DNA from: Diogma glabrata
Lineage: Eukaryota > Arthropoda > Insecta > Diptera > Cylindrotomidae
Direction of reading: 5' to 3'
DNA: 64,000 bases
Assembly (NCBI GenBank): GCA_963693315.1
Contig: OY856188.1
Location: 153,488,512 to 153,552,511, forward strand
The translations under genes were made by a program, and so were the position numbers. The notes beneath the pieces are model-generated. The model was not told where the DNA came from. It did not search any database and was given only the letters and a program-made list of their open reading frames with translations. Below, in pieces: positions 1 to 9,570 of this stretch (position 1 is its first letter; every line of letters begins with the position of its first letter).

Positions 1-515
1 ATTTTAAGTAAATACAAATTTTTCGTAAATAAGCAAATACATCAAGACTTAAATAAATATTTTTTATTTTTTAAAAAAATAAATAAATATTCTGAAGGTA
101 AGACGGTGCATCCAATAAATAAGCATTTTTTTTAAATATTTTTATTTTTTAAATTTAAATAAATAAATATTTTCCCCTAGGGGTGCTATCGTCAATAAAT
201 AATTTTAGGTACTTGTCATTTTAAATTTCAGCATATCTGAAATTTAATAAATAAATTATATTTTACATATACAATATTTTAGGAATTTTTGTGAAAGGTG
301 AAGCAACATTGAGTGCAACCATAAGTTCGTTCGTTCTTTTAGTAAATTTGGTTTTTACAATATTTTTGTGGTTTTATTTGAATTGGGCGTTCTTTGTTTT
401 TTTCTGCGTTTTTCATTTTCATTTTCCATCGTACTAACTATATTTTTTTGGGGGGAATTGGTTTTGATATTGTTGTCGTTTGCGAGTAAATAATTTTTCG
501 GGTTTTACCATCAAA
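1..515 (+). other. 5' leader of family A copy 1 (partial)
   Basis: This is AT-rich sequence with many ATAAATAAAT runs and no plausible ORF. It aligns by eye, with many differences, to 35866-36424 and 44445-45008 upstream of gag in copies 2 and 3. No convincing tRNA primer-binding site was found in this part. Confidence 0.6.
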
Positions 516-2309
516 ATGTCAAACCAAATAGACGTTGACCATCCGTTCTATGGTCTGGAACCCAGCGAACTACTGGTCGAATGTTTGGTTCGGGGTGTGA
601 ATTTCGGGGGGGCCGATTGGGCAGAGGAACTGCGAAACCATGTAGATCATGGGTCAGTTCCAATAACAGTGTCTCATGCGAGAGATTTGATAGAGGAATC
701 TCAAATGGTGGTGCAGGCAGCACAACTTATTTTAAATCAAGTACGACGACTTCAGTCACCGATTGATCAGACCCTCTTGGATGGTTTGGCGAATCGAGTG
801 TTACATTATACGGGTAGGATGAATAGGTTGGGTCCTCGCAATGACTTGCAAGAAGCCCGCACCTACGCTATCTCACAATTGTCACGCGCTTGGAGTATAA
901 TAGGATCATTATCAACACGTCCAATTATGCAGAGTAAACCAGGAGTGTCATCTGCTCCTTCTGCTTCACCTGCCTTTCAACCAGATGAGAGATCCACACC
1001 GATCCCAGTACGGCCAATATCGGAAACAACACATAGTCTGAATCGTCCAAACCAGCAACAACAGAGACGGTCAGATCAAGCACCACCGGCTTATTTCCAG
1101 CAATCGGGTTTGAGAGCCGAGGACTTTGCAATACCACAATTGGGTCCATCACTCCCATCTGAACACACACACAATAATCCAGCATTGGTACAACCACAAT
1201 TAAATTATCCATCAGTACCACAGGTACAACCACTACCAATATATCCACCAGCTCCACTAACAGCACCACCACCATACAACCAACCTCCTCAGGTATGGCG
1301 TGACGCGGCTCCAGCGTTAGCACCAGTGGAGTACCGAGGGGTTCGTGGGAACAATTTGAGTCGTTATGACTCAAATTGGGTTCCAACCTTCACAGGGGAT
1401 GGTCACTCTCCTGATGTTCATGAGTTTATTCATAGAGTGGAGGCGGCTGCCAGAAGAGACCGTGTGTCATGGGACGACCTTAGGTCTATCATACCACGGT
1501 ATCTGAAAGCAGCGGCCGACAGATACTATTTGAATTTAACTCATCAATATGAGGTGGTGACTTACCCAGTGCTAAGGGAGGGACTCCTACAGACCTTCGG
1601 TACGCTCACTGATGATAAGGCGATCTTGCGCGTTCTTCTGAACCGCAAACAAAAGTCAAAGGAGAGCGTATACGAATATCTGGTGGAGATTGGTTCGTTA
1701 AACCGTCGCTTAGCACGTCCATTTGCTGACCGTGAGATGCTAGAGATTGCTCGGGAGGGACTTAGTGTGGAGCTCAAAAATGCTACACTTGCAGCAACAA
1801 TACATTCTATTGATGAACTTCGGACTCTATGTCAGAAGTTTGAACGTTTGTGGTCCACACCAGTTCCAACCAGAACATCAAATTTAAGAATTAGCGAGGT
1901 ACAACAAATGGATGATTATGAGGTGGATGCTGAAGCAGAACAACATGGATATATTGATGCGGTGGATTCAACACAGAGACGGATATTGCAGCGACCTAGC
2001 ATAACATTTGACAACAGTCAACCTGGTCCATCAATATCCAGACAACCAATAGTATGTTTCAGATGTGGAGTAAACGGTCATCGAGCTCCTGATTGCTCTA
2101 AAAATCGGATTAAATTGCACTGCTGGAAATGTAACAAGCCGGACGTTATATATGCAAATTGTTCATATTGTCACCCGTCGGTAAACTACCGTCCGAGAGT
2201 ACATGCTTCGGGGATGGTACCCTCGGTTCAACATCCAATGAGCCCGAAGAAAGCGACGAGAGATGTAGCAACGCAGGACGATCGATCACCACTCAGGAAA
2301 CCAGAATAA
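516..2309 (+). CDS. gag: Gag polyprotein, family A copy 1
   Basis: This is the structural Gag of the element, expected to form the cytoplasmic particle and bind the element RNA. I take the ATG at 516, the first in frame; the frame is open slightly further up but without an ATG. The N-terminal third is followed by a Pro/Gln-rich linker at about residues 155-265. Next comes a retrotransposon-gag-like capsid region at about 280-460 (motif VYEYLVEIGSLNRRL). The C-terminal cysteine knuckles are one CX2CX4HX4C (CFRCGVNGHRAPDC) and one non-standard CX2C...CX2C cluster (CWKC...CSYC). The product is about 598 aa with no stop. The end overlaps pol by about 150 nt in another frame, implying recoding to make Gag-Pol. 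Confidence 0.9.
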   Translation: MSNQIDVDHPFYGLEPSELLVECLVRGVNFGGADWAEELRNHVDHGSVPITVSHARDLIEESQMVVQAAQLILNQVRRLQSPIDQTLLDGLANRVLHYTGRMNRLGPRNDLQEARTYAISQLSRAWSIIGSLSTRPIMQSKPGVSSAPSASPAFQPDERSTPIPVRPISETTHSLNRPNQQQQRRSDQAPPAYFQQSGLRAEDFAIPQLGPSLPSEHTHNNPALVQPQLNYPSVPQVQPLPIYPPAPLTAPPPYNQPPQVWRDAAPALAPVEYRGVRGNNLSRYDSNWVPTFTGDGHSPDVHEFIHRVEAAARRDRVSWDDLRSIIPRYLKAAADRYYLNLTHQYEVVTYPVLREGLLQTFGTLTDDKAILRVLLNRKQKSKESVYEYLVEIGSLNRRLARPFADREMLEIAREGLSVELKNATLAATIHSIDELRTLCQKFERLWSTPVPTRTSNLRISEVQQMDDYEVDAEAEQHGYIDAVDSTQRRILQRPSITFDNSQPGPSISRQPIVCFRCGVNGHRAPDCSKNRIKLHCWKCNKPDVIYANCSYCHPSVNYRPRVHASGMVPSVQHPMSPKKATRDVATQDDRSPLRKPE

Positions 2310-5300
2310 AATCACCTAGTACATTTAATTTCCCATCATTACATCACACATATTTTAGACGTCTTGAACGTAACATTAGATATTGGAGGATGAGGAAATT
2401 ATTTCGTAAAGCTTGTATTTCATCTATCCTTTCAGAAACAAAGGATCCTCGGCCGCGACTAACAATAAAAATTTTGGACAAACATATTTCAGGACTATTG
2501 GATAGTGGAGCGTCAATCACTATACTTGGAAGAAATTCCTTGGAATTATTGGAATCATCAGGTACAACCTACTGTAAATACACTTCGTGTATTCGTACGG
2601 CGGATGGTACTGCAAATAAAATTTTGGGTTACATCGAAATTCCAATAACTGTGAATGGCTCCACTAAACCAATGCGGTTCCATATAGTCCCTGGATTACG
2701 AGAAGAGCTCTGCCTGGGCATAGATTTCTGGGAGAAATTTGGTATTGTTCCTTCTTTTGTTAGTGAACTGGCTCGTACAGAGCCAATAACTTTAAATACA
2801 CACAACCTCACCACTGATCAGCAACATGAACTGGATATGATCAAGGATTCTTTCCCGTCATTTGAAGTGTCTGGACTCGGAAAGACTTCTTTGGTTGAAC
2901 ATGTCATCGATGTTGGTGATGGTGCACCTGTTAAACAGAGGCACTATCCCACATCGCCGGCTGTTCAACTAAAGGTTTATGCTGAACTCGACCGAATGCT
3001 TCAAATGGGCGTGATCGAAGAGAGTAACAGTTCTTGGTGCTCGCCAGTGGTTTTGGTACAAAAAGAATCTGGAAAAAACAGATTATGTATTGATAGCCGT
3101 CGTGTTAATTCACTAACTAAAAAGGACGCTTACCCACTTCCCTTGATTGATGGCTTACTAGGTCGTCTAAATAGCACAAAGTACATTTCCAGTATTGATC
3201 TCAAAGATGCTTTCTGGCAGATTCCTCTGGCAGAAGCATCTAGAGACAAGACAGCCTTCACAGTGCCTGATCGTCCATTGTATCAATTCCGGGTTATGCC
3301 CTTTGGATTGTGCAATGCTCCCCAGACAATGTGTCGGCTAATGCACAAAGTGATACCACATCAATATCACGAAAATGTCTTTGTTTATTTAGATGATCTA
3401 TTGGTAGTCTCTTCCACGTTCCAGGAACATATGGAATTGCTGTCCAAAGTCTCTTCATTGTTAAGAGCGGCTGGGTTAACCATAAACCTCAAGAAAAGCA
3501 AATTTGTTCTGAGAGAGGTGAAATACTTGGGATTTTTGGTTGGTGAAGATGGTCTTCGAACAGATCCTGACAAAGTAAGAGCTGTTGCTGAGTATCCAGC
3601 TCCGTCAACAGTGAAACAAATACGGAGATTATTGGGAATGGCTGGTTGGTACCAACGTTTCATACCAAATTATGCAAGCGTGGTATCACCGATTACAGAT
3701 TTATTAAAGAAAAGTTCTGGGAAATTGAAATGGACATTGGAAGCGCAAGCTGCTTTCGAAAATTTAAAACGATTGCTGACTACAGCACCGGTATTGATAA
3801 ACCCTGACTATAATAAAGAGTTCTTTATTAGATGCGATGCGAGTCTGACAGGGATAGGTAGTGTGTTGTATCAGGTTGATACTGACGGACAAGAGTGTCC
3901 GATAGCCTTCATGTCGAAGAAACTAAATAAAGCTCAACGAAACTATTCGGTTTCTGAGCTGGAATGTCTTGCGGCAATTCTGAGTGTGAAGAAATTCAGG
4001 GGCTATGTTGAAGGTCACCGATTCACAATTGTGACTGATCACTCAAGTCTGAAGTGGCTTATGTCACAGAAAGACTTGAGTGGTCGTCTGGCTAGGTGGA
4101 GCCTAAAACTCCAACATATGGATTTTACCATTGTCCACCAAAAAGGTACCCAAAATATAGTCCCTGATGCTCTATCTCGTCTTTATGACGATACACACGA
4201 AGAATTGACGGAAGCATTAGTACATCACATTAATGAAATTAAAATCGACAATGAAGGTTATCGGCACAAAGAGTATACAGATATGATAGCTAAAGTTCAA
4301 TCATCACCAAAGGACTTTCCTTCAGTTAAAGTCGTGGATGATAAGCTATACATACGTATTGAGCCAAGACCTGATGCAATACCTAACGATGTTCCTGTGT
4401 GGAAACTCTGGGTACCAAAACCGATGACTTCCAACATGATTCAGAAACATCATGATGATAGTACTGCTGCTCATGGGGGTGTTAAAAAGACTTTAGAATT
4501 ACTTCGACGTCTTTATTATTGGCCGGGCATGGCGTCACAGGTACACAACTATGTTGTGTCCTGCGACACATGTAAACAAACAAAAGCCACGAATCAGATA
4601 TTGCGTCCTCCGATGCAATATCAATTCGAAACAGCACGTCCATGGCAGAGAGTCTATATAGATTTTTTGGGACCGTATCCTCGTTCTACACTTGGGAATA
4701 CGGTGTTATTGATAGTTCTGGATCATGCTACGAAGTTTGTACTACTGAAACCACTTAGAAACGCAACTTCACCGAAGGTGAATGCTTTTCTAAGGAATGA
4801 AGTGTTTCTTACATATGGGGTACCAGAGTTTCTGCACAGTGACAATGGCAAACAGTTCACTAGTAGGAACTTTCAAAGTCTTTTGTCAGATTTCGGCATT
4901 AAACACATTAGGACCGGTGTCTATAGTCCTCAAAGCAACGCGTCAGAGCGGGTCAATGGGTCAGTTCTAGCAGCAATTCGAGCGTTCATAAAAGGTCAAC
5001 ATACCAAGTGGGACTCACAAATTGGTGAAATCGCATATGCACTGCGGGCTGCAGTACATTCTGCTACCAAGTACTCACCGTACTATCTATTATTTGGTCA
5101 ACATCCAATATCGGATGGAAATACTTACCAATTGTTGAGATCACTACACCAGCTTGGTGAAGATGCTGGTGAGGAATTAGAACGTTCTGATCATTTGACT
5201 CTGCTTCGGAACCGGGTTCAACAAAATTTAAAAGCAGCCTTCAAAAAGTCGCAACATCAGTACAACCTGCGATCTAAACTACGGACTTTTCAACCACAAC

Positions 5301-5479
5301 AACGTGTGTTTGTACGGCAACATCATTTGAGTGACGCTACAAAAAAATTCTCGGCAAAATTGGCTCCAAAGTTCTTACCTGCGATGATTAAGACTAAGAT
5401 TGGAAATGTACTCTATGAGTGCACAGATATGAGCGGTAAGAATCTTGGAGTCCATCACGCGAAAGACATCAGGGAATGA
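2159..5479 (+). CDS. pol: Pol polyprotein (PR-RT-RNaseH-IN), family A copy 1
   Basis: Pol copies the RNA and inserts the cDNA. The frame is open from about 2159, with no ATG in the overlap and lying -1 to gag, so it is probably made by -1 frameshifting. I saw no clear slippery heptamer. Domains by residue from 2159: aspartic protease with LLDSGAS at about 113-119; RT at about 255-430 with the YLDD active site near 409; RNase H at about 540-690 (RCDAS, TDHSSLKW); zinc-binding H-H-C-C at about 763-805; integrase core D (YIDFLGP) near 834, D (HSDNGKQF) near 894 and E (SERVNG) near 929. I count 34 residues between the last two acids, where the usual number is 35. The frame is full length at about 1106 codons with no stops. 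No chromodomain is seen at the C-terminus. Confidence 0.9.
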   Translation: MFILSPVGKLPSESTCFGDGTLGSTSNEPEESDERCSNAGRSITTQETRIKSPSTFNFPSLHHTYFRRLERNIRYWRMRKLFRKACISSILSETKDPRPRLTIKILDKHISGLLDSGASITILGRNSLELLESSGTTYCKYTSCIRTADGTANKILGYIEIPITVNGSTKPMRFHIVPGLREELCLGIDFWEKFGIVPSFVSELARTEPITLNTHNLTTDQQHELDMIKDSFPSFEVSGLGKTSLVEHVIDVGDGAPVKQRHYPTSPAVQLKVYAELDRMLQMGVIEESNSSWCSPVVLVQKESGKNRLCIDSRRVNSLTKKDAYPLPLIDGLLGRLNSTKYISSIDLKDAFWQIPLAEASRDKTAFTVPDRPLYQFRVMPFGLCNAPQTMCRLMHKVIPHQYHENVFVYLDDLLVVSSTFQEHMELLSKVSSLLRAAGLTINLKKSKFVLREVKYLGFLVGEDGLRTDPDKVRAVAEYPAPSTVKQIRRLLGMAGWYQRFIPNYASVVSPITDLLKKSSGKLKWTLEAQAAFENLKRLLTTAPVLINPDYNKEFFIRCDASLTGIGSVLYQVDTDGQECPIAFMSKKLNKAQRNYSVSELECLAAILSVKKFRGYVEGHRFTIVTDHSSLKWLMSQKDLSGRLARWSLKLQHMDFTIVHQKGTQNIVPDALSRLYDDTHEELTEALVHHINEIKIDNEGYRHKEYTDMIAKVQSSPKDFPSVKVVDDKLYIRIEPRPDAIPNDVPVWKLWVPKPMTSNMIQKHHDDSTAAHGGVKKTLELLRRLYYWPGMASQVHNYVVSCDTCKQTKATNQILRPPMQYQFETARPWQRVYIDFLGPYPRSTLGNTVLLIVLDHATKFVLLKPLRNATSPKVNAFLRNEVFLTYGVPEFLHSDNGKQFTSRNFQSLLSDFGIKHIRTGVYSPQSNASERVNGSVLAAIRAFIKGQHTKWDSQIGEIAYALRAAVHSATKYSPYYLLFGQHPISDGNTYQLLRSLHQLGEDAGEELERSDHLTLLRNRVQQNLKAAFKKSQHQYNLRSKLRTFQPQQRVFVRQHHLSDATKKFSAKLAPKFLPAMIKTKIGNVLYECTDMSGKNLGVHHAKDIRE

Positions 5480-5805
5480 TGTCTTTTCGTTAGGTAGGGT
5501 CGTTCCTCTGGCTAGTTGTCGTCTCTGGGGTTCACATCTTCAGCATCATATATTACTGGTTGTATCGAGGTTTCAATGGTGCTGACGTTAGATGGATGGA
5601 TGGTCTTCTGCGCTCACTGATAGTTCCTAGGACCTTCATGAGTGTTGAAATTGATCATCGACCCTGGCGTTGGTTACCATTGATAACTCGATCCCAGATA
5701 CAGATTAGTTGTGGGAAGTAGTTCGGTGGTTTCTGACGTAGAGGGGGTGACGACGTTTTTGTGATTTCTAGGGTAAATATCTTGATTTTTACCTTGAATT
5801 CATGG
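5480..5805 (+). other. Post-pol spacer with purine tract, family A copy 1
   Basis: This non-coding spacer between the pol stop and the LTR start is shared with copies 2 and 3. A purine run, GTAGAGGGGG, sits near 5738, about 60 nt before the LTR start that I infer. That is unusually far for a polypurine tract, so either the tract is elsewhere or the LTR border is more complex. A near-palindrome around GTTCCTAGGAC near 5624 is also kept in the other copies. Confidence 0.5.
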
Positions 5806-6980
5806 TGTAACGTCCGTGATATTCGCCTAAACAATAATAAAACCAATTCATCTTCTTTTTCCAATTCAATAAAAAATTTATTTCCATAATTTAAGTTCAT
5901 TTTTTTTACATTAATAATAATTTCAAATTTTCCAACGGTCAGTTCAATTTCGAATTACAATTATAAAAATAAACGAACGCACCAATTTTATTTTCAATTT
6001 CAACGAACAGAGATTTATTACTCAGTTTTGCTCAATCTTCGTTTCTCATTTTTTTTTATAAAATGTCTGAAAAGAAAAACACATTTTTGTTAAAAGTCAC
6101 TCGAAGTTTGATATTTGATTAAAAAGCATTCTTTTTTCCATGTTTAATTTTGGATCTTTTAACATTTGTTTTCAATTAAAGAAAATCAAAAAAAATATAA
6201 TAGAAAAAGTTAATCAAATCATTGTTTTAAAAGTAAATTCCTAAAATTGTTGTGGTAACTATTTAATGAGGAAAATAAATAATATTTTCGTATGTCGACT
6301 TGGCTATCAAGCAGGTTGTGATTTAAAATTTTGTTTTAATTACAACAAGGGAAACCTTAGTAAATTACATCCACTTATATTAAAAGAAGAGGAAAACCAT
6401 TTAAAAATATTTATACGTCGTCATCAGTTATTGTTATTATTATTACAATTTGGGCTACCCGGATTTTGGTTTTTGGACGAAGTATAATTTAATGAAACCA
6501 CATCAAAATAAAATTTTAAGGATTGAAGCGGTTGGCATTGTTTTGTTTTGGAAAACAGATTAAAAAGGAAATCACGTTGAAAATTGGATTGGTTTAAGGT
6601 CGCTAAAAATTGGTAAATTATATACATTGGAATCATTGGCAGATTATATATATATTGGAATCACTGGAAAATTATATACATTGGAAAAATACATACATCG
6701 AAGCATTGGTGAAATATCTATAGAAGGAATGACCACAGTGTTGGTTCACCAATCAACACTAACAAGGTTAGGGTTTTTTGATTTAAATTCATTTTTATTA
6801 TTACTATTATCATGTTCGTTTATCTTATTGTAAAATGGTTGTTGAAATGATAGGCTAAATAGTGCGCATAAGAGATTCCCAAATCTCATCATTCGTGTTG
6901 GGATAAATTGCGTCCCGCGGTGTTAATTTAAATCCTCTTAATTTTTTTTATATATATAAATTTATGTACAAAAGTCCAGG
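5806..6980 (+). repeat. 3' LTR of family A copy 1, 3'-truncated and diverged
   Basis: It begins TGTAACGTCC, matching the LTR starts at 33074 and 41667, and shares the stretches after them (AACAAT..TAAAACCAATTCAT and AAATAAACGAACGCAC). Later matches (ATAAGAGATT.CCCAAATC, then GTACAAAAGTCCAGG) fall where copies 2 and 3 have the TATA box. The interval is longer here (about 1175 versus 620 bp), so copy 1 carries extra U3 sequence or an insertion at about 6140-6790. The LTR stops at a junction with family B pol sequence. Confidence 0.65.
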
Positions 6981-7004
6981 TAAGACAGATTCTTACAACT
7001 CTAA

Positions 7005-8573
7005 GACCATGCTGCTCTGAAATGGTTATTACAATTCAAATTCCCTGAAGGACAAGCAGCAAGATGGATAGAGATCCTGCAGAACTACGACTTCAAAGTT
7101 GAACACCGCAAGGGAAGGATCCATGGTAACGCCGATGCCTTGTCTAGAAGACCCTGTATAGAGGAGTGCAAGTCCTGTAGCAGAACTGAGGGGAATGAGG
7201 AAATGAAAGTCAGCCAAATCAAGTTCCAAACTCCTGAGGATTGGTGTACCGAGGCAATTAAAAGAGAGCAGCTAGAAGATCCAGCTATGGCTCCAGTATT
7301 GAAATGGAAAACCGAGGGAAGGCGGCCAGAGTGGAAAGAGGTATCACCTTTAAGTACGGAGGTGAAATGCTACTGGGCGCAATGGGACTCACTAATTATG
7401 GACAACGGGATACTAAAAAGAAAATGGGAGTCTGCTGATGGAAAGAAAGTGTTAGAGCAACTGGTGTTGCCATCAAGTCGAGTAGAAGAGGTACTGGGAA
7501 AGCTGCATGGAAGTATTTCTGGAGGACACCTGGGAGTCAATAAAACCCTGGCTAAGGGAAGGGAGAGGTTTTATTGGGTAAGGTATCGAACCGACGTAGA
7601 GCAATGGTGTCGGCGATGTGATACTTGTGTGGCGAGCAAAGGACCAAAAACTAGAACTCGAGGAGAGATGCAACAGTACAATGTGGGTGCCCCAATGGAG
7701 AGAATGGCTATAGACATCGCGGGGCCATTTCCGGAAACTACAAAAGGTAACAAATACATCATGGTGGTCATTGATTACTTTACAAAATGGCCGGAAGCTT
7801 ATGCAATACCGAACCAGGAAGCAGTTACGGTCGCGGAAACATTAGTCAATGAATGGGTTTGCAGATATGGAACACCGCTCGAGTTGCATACCGACCAGGG
7901 AAGGAATTTCGAATCTCAACTGATGGAAGAGCTGTGCAGAACACTCGGCATTAGAAAAACACGAACTACACCTATGAACCCGCAGTCGGATGGCATGGTA
8001 GAACGATTCAACCGAACCATGGAAGAACATTTGTCAAAGGTAGTAGAAGCCAACCAAAGAAATTGGGACAAGGATCTTCCGTTATTCTTGATGGCCTATC
8101 GTAGCGCAGTGCACGATACGACAAGTGAAACGCCAGCGAATATCATGTTCGGAAGAGAACTACATCTTCCTAGTGACATCGAGTTCGGCATCCCTGGAGG
8201 TCTGGAATCCACGAAAACAGATTATGTGGGACAACTAAGGGAGAAGATGAATAAAATCCATCAGCAGGTTCGAGACCACATTAAGATTGCCAGTGACAAA
8301 CTGAAAACCAGGTACGACATAAATGCAAATAGTGGCGGTTTTCAAGAAGGAGAATTGGTATGGCTATACAACCCCAGAAGAACTAAGGGAAGATCACCCA
8401 AGCTGCAGCCAGATTGGGAAGGCCCATATAAAATAATCAAACGAATTAATGATGTCATCTACCGCATACAAAAGGGACCCCGTACCAAGATGAAACATCT
8501 GCAAAGGTTGGCACCGTACCAAGGTAACAGCACCAATGCGATATCTGATATTGTTCGGGACGAACAAAACTAA
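7005..8573 (+). pseudogene. pol: Family B pol fragment: RNase H end plus integrase
   Basis: The frame is open from GACCATGCT at 7005, the RNase H motif DHAALKW, through RIHGNADALSRR and into integrase. The zinc finger is present (HLGVNK...CRRCDTC). The integrase triad is D (AIDIAGPFP), D (HTDQGRNF) and E (GMVERFN), with 35 residues between the last two. The C-terminal motif HLQRLAPY is kept. The stretch from 7005 to the stop at 8573 has no break, but it has no start, no RT and no promoter, so it is a remnant. A two-codon gap relative to the 28-kb copy lies in the C-terminal tail (KMKHLQRL against KMKVIHLQRL). Confidence 0.85.
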
Positions 8574-8584
8574 ATGGAGGGCAA

Positions 8585-9261
8585 TGTAATAAACTTCGTC
8601 CAGAATGGGTTAATTTTATTTACTCATTCATGAATTAAAAGTTAACTCCTTTTTCAATCTTTTACTTGTATTGCAAATTGTATTGCATAAATTAATGTAA
8701 ATTAAATTTGTTATACAAATGTTTACATTAATGAATTAAAAGGAGTTACCTAATACATTTTGCATAAATTAAATTTGAGTTCGCTAATACAAATGCAAGT
8801 ATGAATGAAAACAGGTGTGGCCTATTCAAGCTGTACAGACTACGTAGTATTGATTTCTAGTGGATTATAGAAGTTTCGATTTATTTATTTTTCGATATAA
8901 ATAAGCAAACAAAAATATCCGATAGTCAGTTTTAATTTTGCAATTAAAAGTGTTTTATAAATATTCGAAAGTATAAGGAATAATCGGTGGTACTTGAGCC
9001 TGGGTACTAATAGTAAAAGAATTTGAACTTAGTGGAATAGTAAATACAGATTTTACGATTCCGAGAATTATTGATTCAAATTGTGGAAAAGCAGTGAAGT
9101 TCATCGTGCATTTCTGGAGACCCTGGAATTTATTGCAATTAAAATCGGAAGTTGCTGTAACTGGTTGATAAATAAAGTTTGAGATTTTGTTAACTAAAGA
9201 TCTGTCTTTTTACTGTCGTATTTGCTCAATAATCTAAAAGAACCAACAAAGAGTCGTTACA
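8585..9261 (+). repeat. 3' LTR of truncated family B element
   Basis: It starts TGTAATAAACTTCGTCCAG and ends GAGTCGTTACA, as do the 614-bp LTRs at 24015 and 28297. It is 677 bp, longer and more diverged. A TATA-like TTCGATATAAATAAGC and an AATAAAG near 9171 are kept. A purine stretch AAATGGAGGGCAA directly precedes it, fitting a polypurine tract. Confidence 0.85.
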
Positions 9262-9570
9262 ATATTTTATTTATATCTTTTTAGCCGACTTAATTATTAA
9301 AACTATCAATTATAATTTTGAATTAATTTATGGCTAAATTTCAAAAATTTAATGAAATATGAAACTTCTAACTTAAAAATGTAATTAATTGATTTGAATT
9401 CTAATTCTAGTTTGAAAATGTAATTATTTAATTGCAAATTAACTAATTAATAGAAAAAACAAATATTAATGAAATTTTGAAGTAACTAAAACTAGAACTT
9501 TTTATTTGAAATATGAAACTCCTTGTTTGCAAAATTATGTGATTAAAATAAAACAAAATTTAATGAAATA
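9262..9570 (-). other. AT-rich spacer, likely 3' UTR of the Mag-like element
   Basis: This lies between the family B LTR and the Mag-like pol stop. It contains two copies of a short motif (GAAATATGAAACT) but no ORF. The expected 3' LTR of the Mag-like element is not visible here, so that end was probably lost when the neighbouring element arrived. Confidence 0.4.

Larger units (their letters stand above)
1..6980 (+). mobile_element. Ty3/Gypsy LTR retrotransposon, family A copy 1 (5' end outside window)
   Basis: The element holds gag, a -1 overlapping pol, a spacer and a 3' LTR start. The first bases of the window match the stretch near 35866 and 44445 that precedes gag in copies 2 and 3, so the 5' LTR lies to the left of the window. 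Gag and pol have no internal stop, unlike copies 2 and 3, so this copy is the most coding-competent of the three seen here. Its 3' LTR breaks off near 6980, where 5'-truncated family B sequence begins. Domain order PR-RT-RNaseH-IN places it in Ty3/Gypsy. I do not assign it to a named lineage. Confidence 0.9.
6990..9261 (+). mobile_element. 5'-truncated Ty3/Gypsy element, family B
   Basis: This is the 3' half of a Gypsy element: the end of RNase H, integrase and one LTR. It is the same family as the element at 24015-28910; proteins and LTR ends match closely. The left end is a breakpoint inside RNase H next to the family A LTR. No 5' LTR, gag, PR or RT is present. Confidence 0.85.

Noticed and set aside
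5655..6833. Several 60-80 codon frames in the copy 1 LTR
   Set aside because: Short, AT-rich, and not kept in the LTRs of copies 2 and 3.
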